Part shown: one piece after another, positions 25,988 through 35,174 of the stretch | Layout: the number at the start of each line of letters is the position of its first letter | How positions within the stretch are numbered: the stretch's first letter is position 1 | Assembly: GCF_014697545.1 (NCBI RefSeq) | Contig: NZ_JACJSA010000001.1 | Location: forward strand, 62,001 to 126,000 | From: Oscillatoria sp. FACHB-1407 | Lineage (GTDB): Bacteria > Cyanobacteriota > Cyanobacteriia > Elainellales > Elainellaceae | Direction: 5' to 3' | DNA length: 64,000 bases | Notes under the pieces: model-generated | Told to the model about the DNA's origin: nothing | The model's database searches: none | The model's input: the letters and a program-made list of their open reading frames with translations, nothing else | Position numbers and translations under genes: made by a program

Positions 25988-27025
25988 TTATGGATGAGCA
26001 GGGATAGCCCAGATAGGCAGTTGATCCACCTGTGCTACTGTTAGTTCGACGTAGGTGGTCTGACTTTCGTTAACCCAATTCAACCCAAAGTACCCTTCCT
26101 CCCCATCGTGGGTATGCGGACCAGTAACCAGCACCGAATAGCGTCCCTGTTGACGAGCACGATTAAACGGTGAGCCTGCAACCCAATGCCAGCGAGAGGC
26201 AAAGATAATGCGACCGATATCTTCAACCCAGTCTCGCTTGCCCTGGAGATGGTAGACACGCTCCACCTGATCAAAGCCTGTATTGCCATCAAACACTCCA
26301 CCTACAGAGACAACAATCAACTGCGGATCGAGCCATTGTTTGAGATAACGGGCTGCGCCGAGCGACACCTGAACACCACCACTGGTTCCCAACAAAATCA
26401 CCCTGAGTGGTTGTGGGGCATTGGGTGAAATGGGGTGGGTAGCGTGCATTCGCTCCAGGATGGCAGTAGCAATGCCCTGGTTGTAGACAACTCCATAGCG
26501 ATCGTCCGCAGAGATGGCAAACCGCCAAAGGTTGCGAATTTTGATCAACACACCGAAACTCTCTAACCAGCCTTCAGCAGACTCGATCGCATCCCAAAAT
26601 GGAGCCAACAATCGTTGGTTTGCTCCTAAACTTTGATTGGCAGCTGAGTAGGGGAACACATCCGATACCGTGACGCAGTCAGGATGCAGTTGGACGAGGC
26701 GATCGAGAAAAAATTCTTCACCGGGTGTCAATTGATTTGCAGAAAAGTCTCCTACTCCAGGCAAAAAGATAATGTAGCAACTAACGTTTGTGGCGGTTGT
26801 CGATGGGGTTATCGATTCTGGATTCAGGTGCGGGGGCGATCGCGTCGGTAGCTCAGTCGTTACTCCCAACCTTTCTGCCTCCTGACTAAACCACCAGACC
26901 AGGGTTCCCACTGGGGAAGAGATGCCCCAAATCAACAGTAATACGCCTGCCAGAATCAATAATTTTAAGGTTCCTCCTCTCAACCAGAGCAGTGTACGCC
27001 AAAGTATGTTTAGGATAAATTGCAT
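25988..27025 (-). CDS. Membrane-anchored alpha/beta-hydrolase-like protein, 345 aa
   Basis: An N-terminal membrane helix (LLILAGVLLLIWGISSPVGTL, about res 20-40) is followed by a soluble domain. That domain contains YIIFLPGVGDFSANQ (a possible oxyanion strand) and VILLGTSGGVQVSLGAARYL, whose GTSGG matches a GxSxG nucleophile elbow, and later a GPHTHDGEEGYFG segment with a possible catalytic His. I do not recognise a named family. It probably acts on the periplasmic or lumenal side. A short STRR-free AT-rich gap separates it from the Yip1-like gene. Confidence 0.75.
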   Translation of the reverse strand: MQFILNILWRTLLWLRGGTLKLLILAGVLLLIWGISSPVGTLVWWFSQEAERLGVTTELPTRSPPHLNPESITPSTTATNVSCYIIFLPGVGDFSANQLTPGEEFFLDRLVQLHPDCVTVSDVFPYSAANQSLGANQRLLAPFWDAIESAEGWLESFGVLIKIRNLWRFAISADDRYGVVYNQGIATAILERMHATHPISPNAPQPLRVILLGTSGGVQVSLGAARYLKQWLDPQLIVVSVGGVFDGNTGFDQVERVYHLQGKRDWVEDIGRIIFASRWHWVAGSPFNRARQQGRYSVLVTGPHTHDGEEGYFGLNWVNESQTTYVELTVAQVDQLPIWAIPAHP

Positions 27026-27239
27026 GAGTTAAAACATATAGCTAAAGGCAGAAGGCAAAAGGGAGAGAACAGAAGGTAGATAATGAATGTGGTTTTTTAG
27101 CGGATAAAGTAACCTCGACATTTGCAGAGTGATTAACGCGATGCGTTGAGTGAACGAAACACCGCATTCACAAAACTATATGCGCTGGATCAAATCAGAT
27201 CAGAAGAAATGATGTCATCTACCGTGAGCTGTAAACAAT

Positions 27240-27806
27240 ATGAGGGTTGAAGCATCCACTGGAGGAGTCTTAAGAACGCTCAAAAAAGCTCTGATTCTAG
27301 ACGCAGATTACTATGAAAGTGCTCGAAATACGCTCAGAATTCGTCGTCTTGCACTCACAATTGTCACATTAGCAGCAGGTTCCCACGTTTTAGGAAGCGC
27401 GGTTATTTTGTTAATCAACCGTGCTTCGCTCCCAATGATGATCCTGGCACTTGGGTTGGATGGGGTTGCTGTCGTAGCGGGATATTACTTCTGGACATTC
27501 ACCATCTGGAAAGTGGGACAGTGGATGAAGCCGATCGACCCTACCTATGGCGATTTACTCAGTCCCATTGGGTTTGCTTACGCTCCTCAGGTGCTCAACT
27601 TTCTGACGTTGATTCCTCTCTTGGGGCGACCCATTGAATTGGTGTTAGCCGTTTGGAGCTTGCTGGCGGTGATTGTTGCCGTCCGCCAAGGGTTAGACAT
27701 TACAACACGACGAGCCATGTTTATCTGTTTAATCGGTTGGCCCTTGATTCAAGTGGCGATCGGGTTTGTGCAGGTGCTAGAGCAGGAATTGGTGAAACTG
27801 GGGTAA
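27240..27806 (+). CDS. Yip1-domain membrane protein
   Basis: The 188-aa protein has about five membrane helices: LALTIVTLAAGSHVLGSAVILL, MMILALGLDGVAVVAGYYFW, FAYAPQVLNFLTLIPLLG, IELVLAVWSLLAVIVAVRQG and MFICLIGWPLIQVAIGFV. The FAYAPQVLNFL and VWSLLAVIVAVRQGLDI blocks resemble bacterial Yip1-family proteins (Pfam YIP1), whose role is unknown. It begins with ATG at 27240 and is followed after 66 bases by ruvC, in the same direction. Confidence 0.78.
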   Translation: MRVEASTGGVLRTLKKALILDADYYESARNTLRIRRLALTIVTLAAGSHVLGSAVILLINRASLPMMILALGLDGVAVVAGYYFWTFTIWKVGQWMKPIDPTYGDLLSPIGFAYAPQVLNFLTLIPLLGRPIELVLAVWSLLAVIVAVRQGLDITTRRAMFICLIGWPLIQVAIGFVQVLEQELVKLG

Positions 27807-27872
27807 AGTTTTTAGGCGGACTGAGCAAAACAATAGTACGATTGCTCTACAGAGTTGGTCTGTAGTAGCTCT

Positions 27873-28370
27873 ATGGATGCATGGCGTGATTTGAATGATT
27901 GCGTGATTCTTGGCATTGATCCGGCGATCGCCAGTATTGGGTTTGGGGTGATCCAGGGCGATCAGGCATTGGATTATGGGGTCATTACCACGCCTGCCAA
28001 TGCCCCGATGTATGAGCGGTTGAGCCAGATTCGTACGGATGTTCAGGAGCTATGTCAGATGATGAAACCTGACATCGTTGCGCTGGAGATGCCCTTTTTT
28101 GGACGCGAAAACACCAATGCCACTAAAGTGATGCGGGCGTTAGGCGTGATCGAGTTAGCCCTGGGCGACTGTGGGTTGACAGACCTGATCTTTTTACATC
28201 AATCGCAGGTCAAAGCTGCCGTTGCCCAATACGGAGCTAACAAGTATGAGGTCAAACAAGCTGTCATGCAGATCTTTAAATTGCCAAAACCACCCTCACC
28301 GGATGACAGTGCGGATGGCTTGGCGATCGCCTATGCGGCACAGTGTGGAGCACGCGCGAACGTGGCTTAG
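27873..28370 (+). CDS. ruvC: Holliday-junction resolvase RuvC
   Basis: RuvC cleaves Holliday junctions during homologous recombination. The RNase H-fold catalytic acids are visible: Asp in VILGIDPAIASIGFGVI, Glu in ALEMPFFGRENTNATKVMRA and two Asp in PSPDDSADGLAIAYA. The DNA-binding VKAAVAQYGANKYEVKQAV block is typical. I start at ATG 27873; a TTG six codons upstream is also open. The length of 165 aa is usual. ruvA and ruvB are not adjacent. Its stop codon faces that of chlI with only 5 bases between, so the two transcripts must overlap at the 3' end. Confidence 0.95.
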   Translation: MDAWRDLNDCVILGIDPAIASIGFGVIQGDQALDYGVITTPANAPMYERLSQIRTDVQELCQMMKPDIVALEMPFFGRENTNATKVMRALGVIELALGDCGLTDLIFLHQSQVKAAVAQYGANKYEVKQAVMQIFKLPKPPSPDDSADGLAIAYAAQCGARANVA

Positions 28371-28375
28371 CCAGC

Positions 28376-29494
28376 TTAACGACGCACACTTGCACCGTTT
28401 TGCATGGGTTCCTCAGCTTCGGCTAACCCAAACACCTGGCTAAAGATCTTGTCTACTTTATAGCCAGAGTCAATGGATTCCAACGGGTCTTTGCGGAGAC
28501 GGTGACGCAGACACAGCCCAATGACTCGGCGAATATCGTCAACGGTAACTTCAGTGCGTCCCTCCAGAGCCGCGATCGCCTTTGAGGCGCGATTTGTTAC
28601 AATATCGCCACGCAATCCATCTACATCTAACTCAGCACAGACTTGAGAGATGTTAACCCGCAGGTCGTAGTCAATCTTGACGAGAGAAAGCCGCTCTTGA
28701 GCACCAACGAGCTTTTCTTGCAGCGCGTCTTGTTGAGTCTGATATTTCTCCAAAAAGGTTTTGGGGTCTTGGTCAAACTCGGTGCGCTGTTCCACAATTT
28801 GAACCCGCAAAGCTGGCTCTTTGACCGTGCGGATCTCAGCGTGCATGCCAAAGCGATCGAGCAATTGAGGACGTAATTCGCCTTCTTCGGGGTTGCCAGA
28901 GCCAACCAGCACGAAGCGGGCCGGGTGACGAATCGAAATGCCCTCACGTTCAACCGTGTTCCAACCAGAAGCCGCCGAATCGAGCAACACATCAACGAGG
29001 TGGTCATCTAACAGGTTGACCTCATCGACATAGAGAATGCCGCGATTAGCTTTGGCGAGCAACCCCGGTTCAAAGGCTTTCACCCCTTCTGATAGAGCCT
29101 TTTCAATGTCGATCGTGCCGCAAACTCGGTCTTCGGTTGCCCCCAGAGGCAAATCAACCATCTGCACCTTTTTACGGGCAACAGCAATGGGTTCTCCCTG
29201 CTCTAACTTTTGCTTGATCTCATCGCTCATCAAGTCCGGATCGGTGGGATGGCTGCTAAAGGGATCATCTGCCACTACTTCGATTTCGGGAAGCAGGTCA
29301 GCCAATGCCCGAATGGTGGTGGATTTACCCGTGCCGCGATCGCCCATGATCATCACTCCACCGATTTTGGGGTCGATCACATTCAACATCAACGCCAGTT
29401 TCATCTCTTCTTGACCGACGATCGCCGTAAAAGGGAACACTGGACGACGGGCAAAGGAAGAATTGGCAACGCTGGTGGAAGTAGAAGAACTCAC
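28376..29494 (-). CDS. chlI: Magnesium chelatase subunit I (ChlI)
   Basis: ChlI is the AAA+ ATPase that drives insertion of Mg2+ into protoporphyrin IX, the first committed step of chlorophyll synthesis, together with ChlD and ChlH. Walker A is GDRGTGKST (res 51-59), Walker B is [11 protein letters not shown] (152-162), the arginine finger region is [18 protein letters not shown], and the C-terminal helical lid holds [20 protein letters not shown]. The length of 372 aa is normal. Genes for the other subunits are not nearby. The start region [20 protein letters not shown] is a short hydrophilic leader as in other cyanobacteria. Confidence 0.97.
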   Translation of the reverse strand: MSSSTSTSVANSSFARRPVFPFTAIVGQEEMKLALMLNVIDPKIGGVMIMGDRGTGKSTTIRALADLLPEIEVVADDPFSSHPTDPDLMSDEIKQKLEQGEPIAVARKKVQMVDLPLGATEDRVCGTIDIEKALSEGVKAFEPGLLAKANRGILYVDEVNLLDDHLVDVLLDSAASGWNTVEREGISIRHPARFVLVGSGNPEEGELRPQLLDRFGMHAEIRTVKEPALRVQIVEQRTEFDQDPKTFLEKYQTQQDALQEKLVGAQERLSLVKIDYDLRVNISQVCAELDVDGLRGDIVTNRASKAIAALEGRTEVTVDDIRRVIGLCLRHRLRKDPLESIDSGYKVDKIFSQVFGLAEAEEPMQNGASVRR

Positions 29495-29569
29495 AGGACT
29501 ACCTAAATACTAAAAAAACATTAATCACTGTTTCTCATTTTGCCACACAGCGACGCTTGAGAAGGCTAA

Positions 29570-30035
29570 AGGAGGAAGGATAAAGGATAAAAGAGAAAAA
29601 GCAGGCGAGTCAATTCGCAAGCTTCGGCATGAGCTAATCAAACGCTACCAGAGTCGAGGATGCGTCAATTAGAGCGTGTCAGTCACCTTTTCCATCCGCT
29701 TCACATATCAATAGCAGGTTAACTAGCAAAGTTCGTTGAAATGGACTAAAACCCTCTCCTAGCCTGCTTTAGCAGACTTGATCCCATGAGCCCGCACTTT
29801 AGTCGCGGGTGGGTTAGGGCGAAGACAGGATGGGGTTTTACACAAAATTCTGGACACACCCCAAGTTTTTATCAGGCACTCGGCATCTATCCTCCATCTC
29901 TCGTTCTTTATCCTTCATCTCTCGTTCTTCATCCTTCATCTCTCGTTCTTCATCCTTCATCCTCTATCTTTCATCCTTTATCCTTTATCCCTTATCCTTT
30001 ATCCTTTATCCCTTATCCTTCATCCTTCTCCCCTC
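29570..30035. repeat. Intergenic STRR blocks, GGATAAA then TTTATCC/TTCATCC
   Basis: In the 618-bp gap before the fasciclin gene, a short GGATAAA run lies at 29575-29595. A longer pyrimidine block of TTCATCC/TTTATCC/CTCGTTC heptamers lies at 29885-30030. A dispersed segment at 29755-29815 contains CCCGCACTTTAGTCGCGGGT, a hairpin. Open frames through the pyrimidine block encode only HPSSLVLHPSS-like low-complexity peptide and are not coding. Confidence 0.8.
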
Positions 30036-30112
30036 TCTTTCCTACGCATGATGCTACACAGGCTGTTTTCGGCCTATCCCTGAAGTGGAACAGCAGCAAA
30101 CAGGAGATCCCT

Positions 30113-30526
30113 ATGGCTAATTTAGTAGAGACAGCAAACAGTGCAGGTTCATTCAATACTTTAATGACGGCTTTAAAGGCGGCTGACTTGGAGGCAACCC
30201 TGAGCAGTCCTGGACCTTTCACAATCCTGGCACCGACCGATGAGGCATTTGAGCAACTGCCCCAGGGAGAGTTAGACTCCTTGTTGCAAGACCCCCACAA
30301 ACTCAAACAAGTCCTGCTCTATCACGTCATTTCTGGAGATGTGCGATCGGACGATTTGATTGAAATCGATGAAGCACCCACCGTTGAGGGTACGCTTGTG
30401 GCAGTCGAGCAAGCCGAAGATGGAGTGCGAATTAACGACTCAAGAGTATTGCAGATGGATATTTTGGCAGAGAACGGAGTCATCCATGTGATTGATGGAG
30501 TGTTAATGCCAGTCATTATGGGATAA
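30113..30526 (+). CDS. Fasciclin (FAS1) domain protein, 137 aa
   Basis: I start at ATG 30113, with CAGGAG 9 bases upstream; the frame is open far upstream, but through low-complexity STRR DNA. The product is a single FAS1 domain: the H1-like FTILAPTDEAFEQLPQGELD, the YHVISGDVRSDDL strand and the C-terminal NGVIHVIDGVLMPV. FAS1 domains mediate adhesion or surface interactions. There is no signal peptide in this short form, so it may be cytoplasmic or exported by a non-classical route, as for many cyanobacterial stand-alone FAS1 proteins. Confidence 0.9.
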   Translation: MANLVETANSAGSFNTLMTALKAADLEATLSSPGPFTILAPTDEAFEQLPQGELDSLLQDPHKLKQVLLYHVISGDVRSDDLIEIDEAPTVEGTLVAVEQAEDGVRINDSRVLQMDILAENGVIHVIDGVLMPVIMG

Positions 30527-30773
30527 CTCTCCACGGGATAGCTCTCTGCCCGCCCTTTGCCATGTCCGATAGGGTGGGAAAGGATCACTCTTTTGGACAG
30601 TTCTAGGGGATGAAGCGGCATCCTCTCCATTGTCTTACCTTCAGAGTGGGATGCAGGATTGATGGGGCATCCTGTTGATGACCAGCGACCCATGACCCAT
30701 GATTAAAAACTCGTGACCAGAGACTCATGACCGCATAGGCGTGAGCACATTAGAATTAGGGTAGTCTATCTCA
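30527..30773. other. Gap after the fasciclin gene, no feature
   Basis: This stretch has no coding frame that I can support and no clear terminator. It contains several imperfect direct repeats of the GACTCATGACC / GACCCATGACC type at about 30680-30735. Confidence 0.4.
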
Positions 30774-30818
30774 TTCAGTATGTTCAGTAAGTACTGAACG
30801 TTTAAAATTTGCTAGTAT
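30774..30818 (+). promoter_or_regulatory. Promoter with perfect inverted repeat operator
   Basis: GTTCAGTA-AG-TACTGAAC (30782-30799) is a perfect 8-bp inverted repeat with a 2-bp spacer. An extra direct TTCAGTA lies at 30774-30780. A TAGTAT box at 30813-30818 fits a -10 element, and the operator then covers the -35 region. Its position, 45 bases before the regulator start, fits repression of the regulator and the export genes by the GbsR/MarR protein. Confidence 0.6.
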
Positions 30819-30862
30819 TAAGGTAAAGCTATGTTAAGTAACTTGATTCACCTGATACACCC

Positions 30863-31375
30863 TTGATAGAACCTCCCGTTGAACAACAACAGTTTGTGGA
30901 AGAAGTCGGCTTGATGTTTGAGCAAGTCGGGCTGCCCCGCATGGCAGGTCGTATCTTTGGATGGTTGCTGATCTCACAACCTCCTCATCAATCTCACAGT
31001 GAGTTGGCCGAGATCTTGCAAGCCAGTAAAGGTTCCATCAGTACGATGACCCGTTTATTGATGCAATTTAGCTTGATCGAGCGAGTCGTGATTCCGGGCG
31101 ATCGCCGCGATTATTTCCAAATCAAGCCCAACGCCTGGGCACAGATGACTCAACAACGGCTGATGCAAATTTCTGCTTTTCGCAAACTGGCCGAACAGGG
31201 TTTGCAATTACTGGCGAGTGCACCCTCTACCCAACAGCAGCGGCTCCAAGAAATGCACGAGATTCACACATTTTGGGAACGCGAGTTGCCTCTGCTTCAC
31301 CAACGCTGGGAGCGAGAACAGCACGACAAGCAAAAAGCGTTGATGGCTAAAAGTATTCACTCTAATAAAACCTAA
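30863..31375 (+). CDS. GbsR/MarR-type transcriptional regulator
   Basis: A 170-aa winged-helix protein. The DNA-binding part (about res 35-85) contains LLISQPPHQSHSELAEILQA and KGSISTMTRLLMQFSLIERV, then the wing VIPGDRRDYFQI, as in the GbsR family of the MarR superfamily. The C-terminal half is a long helical dimerisation segment (LQEMHEIHTFWERELPLLHQR). The start is a TTG at 30863; an upstream ATG at 30831 is out of frame, and the next in-frame Met is 17 residues further on. It leads the export operon and likely binds the inverted repeat at 30782-30799. Confidence 0.85.
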   Translation: MIEPPVEQQQFVEEVGLMFEQVGLPRMAGRIFGWLLISQPPHQSHSELAEILQASKGSISTMTRLLMQFSLIERVVIPGDRRDYFQIKPNAWAQMTQQRLMQISAFRKLAEQGLQLLASAPSTQQQRLQEMHEIHTFWERELPLLHQRWEREQHDKQKALMAKSIHSNKT

Positions 31376-31449
31376 CGATTGACTCCTACCTTAGATGGGT
31401 CGCAACTCGCGACATTCGTATTTCCCGCACATTCAGTTCCTAGAGGACA

Positions 31450-32790
31450 ATGGTCATGCAACTTCCGTTAATTGGTAAGGTTCGTCAGCCTGCTCCCTGG
31501 GTCATTGCCCTGTTGACGGTTGGCATTATTGGAGCGGGGGCGACCACAGCCGTAATTGTGCGTCAGCAATCTGCTGCTCCAGACATCAGCACCCTAACAG
31601 AAACCGTTCAGTCGCAACCGCTCACCGTGCGAATTACGGCTAGTGGTACGGTGCAACCGTTTCAAACCGTCAACCTTAGCCCTAAGACGACTGGCATTTT
31701 GGCAGAGCTTTATGTCGAACAGGGCGATCGCGTCCGCCAGGGGCAAATCATCGCTCGCATGGAGAGTGACAGTGTACGGGCTGAGATGGCACAGGCGCAA
31801 GCGCGGGTTGCTCAATCAGAAGCCCGTTTGGCAGAACTGCGAGCCGGAAGCCGTCCTCAAGAGATTGCTCAACGACGAGCGGCGGTTGAACAGGCGGAAG
31901 CGCGAGTCGTCGAAGCACAGGCACGGCTCGATCGCGAGAATGACCGAGTCGAGCGGAATCGCATCTTGTTGCAAGAGGGAGCCATCTCTCAAGATGAATT
32001 TGATGCCATTTTGCGGGATGCCGCCACAGCCCAAGCCACACTAGAGCAAAATCGGGCTGGAGTGCGCGAGGCAGAACAGCAGTTAGCCCTGACTCGTAGT
32101 GGTAGCCGCGCTGAAGAGATCGCAGCGGCAGAAGCAGAGCTAGCCGAAGCCCAAGGACGACTGCAAGCCGTGGAAGTGCAAATGGAAGACACGATCATCC
32201 GTGCTCCGTTTGATGGCATTGTGACCCAGAAGTACGCGACGGAAGGGGCATTTGTCACACCAACGACCTCTGCATCGGAGGCAAGTTCTGCTACGTCAAC
32301 TGCCATTGTGGCAGTTGCCAGCGGACTCGAAGTGTTGGCGGAAGTGCCAGAAGTCGATATCAATGCCATTCAACCCGGTCAAACGGTAGAAGTGGTTGCC
32401 GATGCTTACCCCGATCAAGTCTTTCAGGGTCGAGTCCGATTGGTAGCCCCTGAAGCGGTAGTTGAGCAAAACGTGACTTCCTTTCAGGTGCGGGTTGATT
32501 TGACCAGCGGACAGGACAAATTGCTGTCAGGGATGAATGTCGATCTGACCTTTTTGGGCGATCGCCTCGACAATGCCCTGACCGTTCCCACCGTGGCGAT
32601 CGTCACTAAAGATGGGGAAACAGGGGTGCTGGTTCCTAATGACGAAAATCAGGCAGAGTTTCGCCCTGTGCAATTGGGCACTGCTGTTGGTGACCAAACC
32701 CAGGTTTTAGAAGGCTTAGAACCGGGCGAGCGGGTCTTTATCGATCTACCTCCTGATCAAAAACAGGAATGGATTCAGCAGGAGCAATAG
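31450..32790 (+). CDS. Periplasmic adaptor of an ABC exporter (HlyD/MacA family)
   Basis: This membrane-fusion protein bridges the inner-membrane ABC exporter and the outer membrane channel. An N-terminal membrane anchor (WVIALLTVGIIGAGATTAVIV) is followed by a first half-lipoyl strand (ASGTVQPFQTVNLSPKTTGI), a long Ala/Glu/Arg coiled coil with two arms (about res 105-250), a second half-lipoyl piece (IIRAPFDGIVTQKYATEGAFV) and the beta-barrel VLAEVPEVDINAIQPGQTVEV. The length of 446 aa is normal for MacA/DevB-type adaptors. A second ATG two codons in has better spacing to GAGG. Permease and ATPase genes follow. Confidence 0.93.
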   Translation: MVMQLPLIGKVRQPAPWVIALLTVGIIGAGATTAVIVRQQSAAPDISTLTETVQSQPLTVRITASGTVQPFQTVNLSPKTTGILAELYVEQGDRVRQGQIIARMESDSVRAEMAQAQARVAQSEARLAELRAGSRPQEIAQRRAAVEQAEARVVEAQARLDRENDRVERNRILLQEGAISQDEFDAILRDAATAQATLEQNRAGVREAEQQLALTRSGSRAEEIAAAEAELAEAQGRLQAVEVQMEDTIIRAPFDGIVTQKYATEGAFVTPTTSASEASSATSTAIVAVASGLEVLAEVPEVDINAIQPGQTVEVVADAYPDQVFQGRVRLVAPEAVVEQNVTSFQVRVDLTSGQDKLLSGMNVDLTFLGDRLDNALTVPTVAIVTKDGETGVLVPNDENQAEFRPVQLGTAVGDQTQVLEGLEPGERVFIDLPPDQKQEWIQQEQ

Positions 32791-32993
32791 AAGGAAAAGG
32801 ATAAAAGATGAAAGATAAAGGATAAGAAATGAATTCCAACTCGCTTCAATCCTGCTAATCGAGATTATTTCAGTTCTTGCAATTCACTTTTTCGAGTTTT
32901 CATCCTTTAGTCTTCATTTCCTCAGTCTTATGCTTCAACTTTTACTTTTTAGTCCGCTCTTATCCTTCATCATTTAGACTTCATCCTTTTTCT
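32791..32993. repeat. STRR between adaptor and permease, GGATAAA then TTCATCC
   Basis: A purine run (GGAAAAGGATAAAAGATGAAA and GATAAAGGATAAG) starts directly after the adaptor stop. It is followed by a pyrimidine run of the complementary type (CATCCTTTAGTCTTCATT, TTCATCCTTTTTC) that ends at the permease ATG. The two halves are partly complementary and could pair in the mRNA. Confidence 0.8.
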
Positions 32994-34211
32994 ATGGATA
33001 TCTTTGAAAGCATTGGAATGGCTGTCAGAACGTTGACGGCTAACAAGATGAGAAGTACGCTGACCATGCTGGGCATCATCATCGGCAATGCGTCGGTGAT
33101 TACGATGGTGGGCGTGGGTGAAGGGGCAAAGCAATATGCTTCTGAGCAGTTTGAGTCGTTGGGACCCAATGTGCTGTTCATCATTCCTGGCAATGATGAG
33201 TCGCGCAACCGAACTCTAAACTTGCCGCGTAACTTGACCTTAGAAGATGCAAACGCGATCGCCTCTCAGGTTCCCTCAGTGGACGAGGTGTCTCCTCAGT
33301 TGCAAAATCAGTATCCGGTTACCTATCGCAGTGAAACAGCAAGCACGTTGGTGACGGGCACGACGCCTAACTTTACAACGGTTCGCAGTTTTGAAGTTGA
33401 GCGGGGTCGTTTCTTCACCGATCTCGATCTGGAGCGCAACAACCGAGTTGCGGCAATTGGCGCAGATATTGCCAACAGTTTGTTTGGCAACTCAGACCCG
33501 ATTGGGCAACAAATTCGCATTCGCAACCTCAGTTTTGAAGTGATTGGGGTAATGGAGGCAAAAGGCGCATTTTTAGGTAACAACCAGGATGATGTGGTCT
33601 TTATTCCCCTGACAACGATGTCCAGTCGGCTCACAGGCAACTCCTCCCCCTATGGCACAGAGGTGACGTTTATCTCAGCCACCGCCAGAGATGAGGCATC
33701 GGTGGGAGCCGCACAGTTTCAGATTACGAACCTGCTGCGGTTACGCCACAAAGTGGTGAATGAGGACGACTTCACAGTGCGCACTCAAAAAGACGCGCTA
33801 GAGATTGTCAGCAATGTGACGGGTGCTCTGACGTTGATGTTGGCAGCGATCGCCGGAATCTCCCTCTTCGTCGGTGGCATCGGCATCATGAACATCATGC
33901 TGGTGTCGGTGCGTGAGCGTACCCACGAGATCGGTCTGCGGAAGGCGATCGGGGCATCGCAACAGGATATCTTGGTGCAGTTTATGATTGAGGCGATTAT
34001 TTTGGCAGCGATCGGTGGCATTGTAGGAACAGCGATCGGTACAGGCGGCGTGATGTTGGTTAGCAGCCTGACTCCCCTTAAAACTGGCGTTTCGACCTCA
34101 GCCGTCGTGGTAGCAGTGGGTGTCTCTGGGGCGATCGGGCTGTTCTTTGGAGTAGTTCCGGCGCGGCAAGCTGCAAAACTCGATCCGATTGTGGCGTTGA
34201 GGAGTGCGTGA
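32994..34211 (+). CDS. MacB-type ABC transporter permease
   Basis: I start at ATG 32994 (MDIFESIGMAVRTLTANKMR), the normal family start; the frame is open 39 codons upstream, but through STRR DNA. The 405-aa protein has the MacB/FtsX architecture: one N-terminal helix (STLTMLGIIIGNASVITMVGV), a large periplasmic domain (about res 45-270), then three helices with LFVGGIGIMNIMLVSVRERT followed by HEIGLRKAIGAS, LVQFMIEAIILAAIGGIVGTA and AVVVAVGVSGAIGLFFGVVP, and the closing ARQAAKLDPIVALRSA. It works with the adaptor upstream and the ATPase downstream to export a lipid, peptide or drug. Confidence 0.95.
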   Translation: MDIFESIGMAVRTLTANKMRSTLTMLGIIIGNASVITMVGVGEGAKQYASEQFESLGPNVLFIIPGNDESRNRTLNLPRNLTLEDANAIASQVPSVDEVSPQLQNQYPVTYRSETASTLVTGTTPNFTTVRSFEVERGRFFTDLDLERNNRVAAIGADIANSLFGNSDPIGQQIRIRNLSFEVIGVMEAKGAFLGNNQDDVVFIPLTTMSSRLTGNSSPYGTEVTFISATARDEASVGAAQFQITNLLRLRHKVVNEDDFTVRTQKDALEIVSNVTGALTLMLAAIAGISLFVGGIGIMNIMLVSVRERTHEIGLRKAIGASQQDILVQFMIEAIILAAIGGIVGTAIGTGGVMLVSSLTPLKTGVSTSAVVVAVGVSGAIGLFFGVVPARQAAKLDPIVALRSA

Positions 34212-34456
34212 TAGAGAAAGGATAAAGGATAAAGGATAAACGATAAAAAATAAACTCATATATCGTCTTCATCCTTTACACTTTTTCTCTCTGGCTTCGT
34301 TCAATTTCATCCTTCATCGTTCTTTCATCCTTTATCCTTCATCGTTTATCCTTTTCTCTTTCATCCTTTATCCTTCATCGTTTATCCTTTTCTCTTTCAT
34401 CCTTTATCCTTTTCCTTCTTCTTTTTTCTCTCTTCTTTCTTACTTTTATCCTTCCC
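34212..34456. repeat. STRR between permease and ATPase, GGATAAA then TTTATCC
   Basis: GGATAAA units (34219-34248) come first. From about 34270 to 34450 there are TTCATCC, TTTATCC and TTTCATC units, including two copies of about 43 bp containing CATCGTTTATCCTTTTCTC. It has the same head-to-head order of complementary heptamers as the gap at 32791-32993. Confidence 0.85.
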
Positions 34457-34457
34457 C

Positions 34458-35174
34458 ATGAAGACTATCATTCGTCTCGAACACATCTCTAAAATCTACG
34501 GCTCTGGCAATACAGAAGTGCGAGCATTGTCAGATGTCAATTTGACAGTGGATGCAGGCGAATATTGCTCCATCATGGGTCCCTCTGGGTCGGGCAAATC
34601 AACGGCGATGAATGTGATTGGCTGTCTCGATCGCCCCACCTCTGGCAGTTACTACTTAGACGGTTTAGATGTGGCTCAACTGCGCGACGAAGAATTGGCT
34701 CACATCCGTAACCGCAAAATTGGCTTTGTATTTCAACAGTTTCACCTGTTGCCACAACTGAGTGCACTTGAAAACGTTGCGCTGCCAATGGTCTATGCGG
34801 GAGTGCCCCAGCGAGAACGGCAAGAAAGAGCCGCAGAAGCATTGACTCGCGTCGGTCTAGCAAATCGGCTGAACAACAAACCCAATCAACTGTCTGGGGG
34901 ACAACAACAACGGGTGGCGATCGCCCGTGCTATTGTCAATCGTCCAGTGTTGCTGTTAGCCGATGAACCGACCGGAGCACTTGACTCTCACACTACACAA
35001 GAGGTCATGGACATCTTCGCGGAACTCAATAAGAGTGGTATTACGGTTGTCATGGTGACCCACGAACCGGAAGTGGCTCGGCTCACCAATCGCGTTGTCT
35101 GGTTCCGCGATGGCGAAGTCATGAACGCTCATATGCATCCCAGTGATTTGGCGCAAGTTTCGTTTACCTCCTAA
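34458..35174 (+). CDS. MacB-type ABC transporter ATP-binding protein
   Basis: A 238-aa ATPase of the LolD/MacB family. Walker A is GPSGSGKST (res 41-49), the Q-loop is [19 protein letters not shown], the signature is LSGGQQQR, Walker B is [12 protein letters not shown], and the H-loop is [10 protein letters not shown]. It has the ENVALPM(V/I)YAG segment typical of this family. It is the last gene of the operon GbsR-adaptor-permease-ATPase. The order adaptor-permease-ATPase is as in devBCA-like cyanobacterial exporters, but I cannot say which substrate is carried. Confidence 0.96.
   Translation: MKTIIRLEHISKIYGSGNTEVRALSDVNLTVDAGEYCSIMGPSGSGKSTAMNVIGCLDRPTSGSYYLDGLDVAQLRDEELAHIRNRKIGFVFQQFHLLPQLSALENVALPMVYAGVPQRERQERAAEALTRVGLANRLNNKPNQLSGGQQQRVAIARAIVNRPVLLLADEPTGALDSHTTQEVMDIFAELNKSGITVVMVTHEPEVARLTNRVVWFRDGEVMNAHMHPSDLAQVSFTS

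Noticed and set aside
29786-30112. N-terminal extension of the fasciclin protein
   Set aside because: It would be translated from STRR DNA (HPSSLVLHPSS-type peptide); a proper ribosome site precedes ATG 30113.
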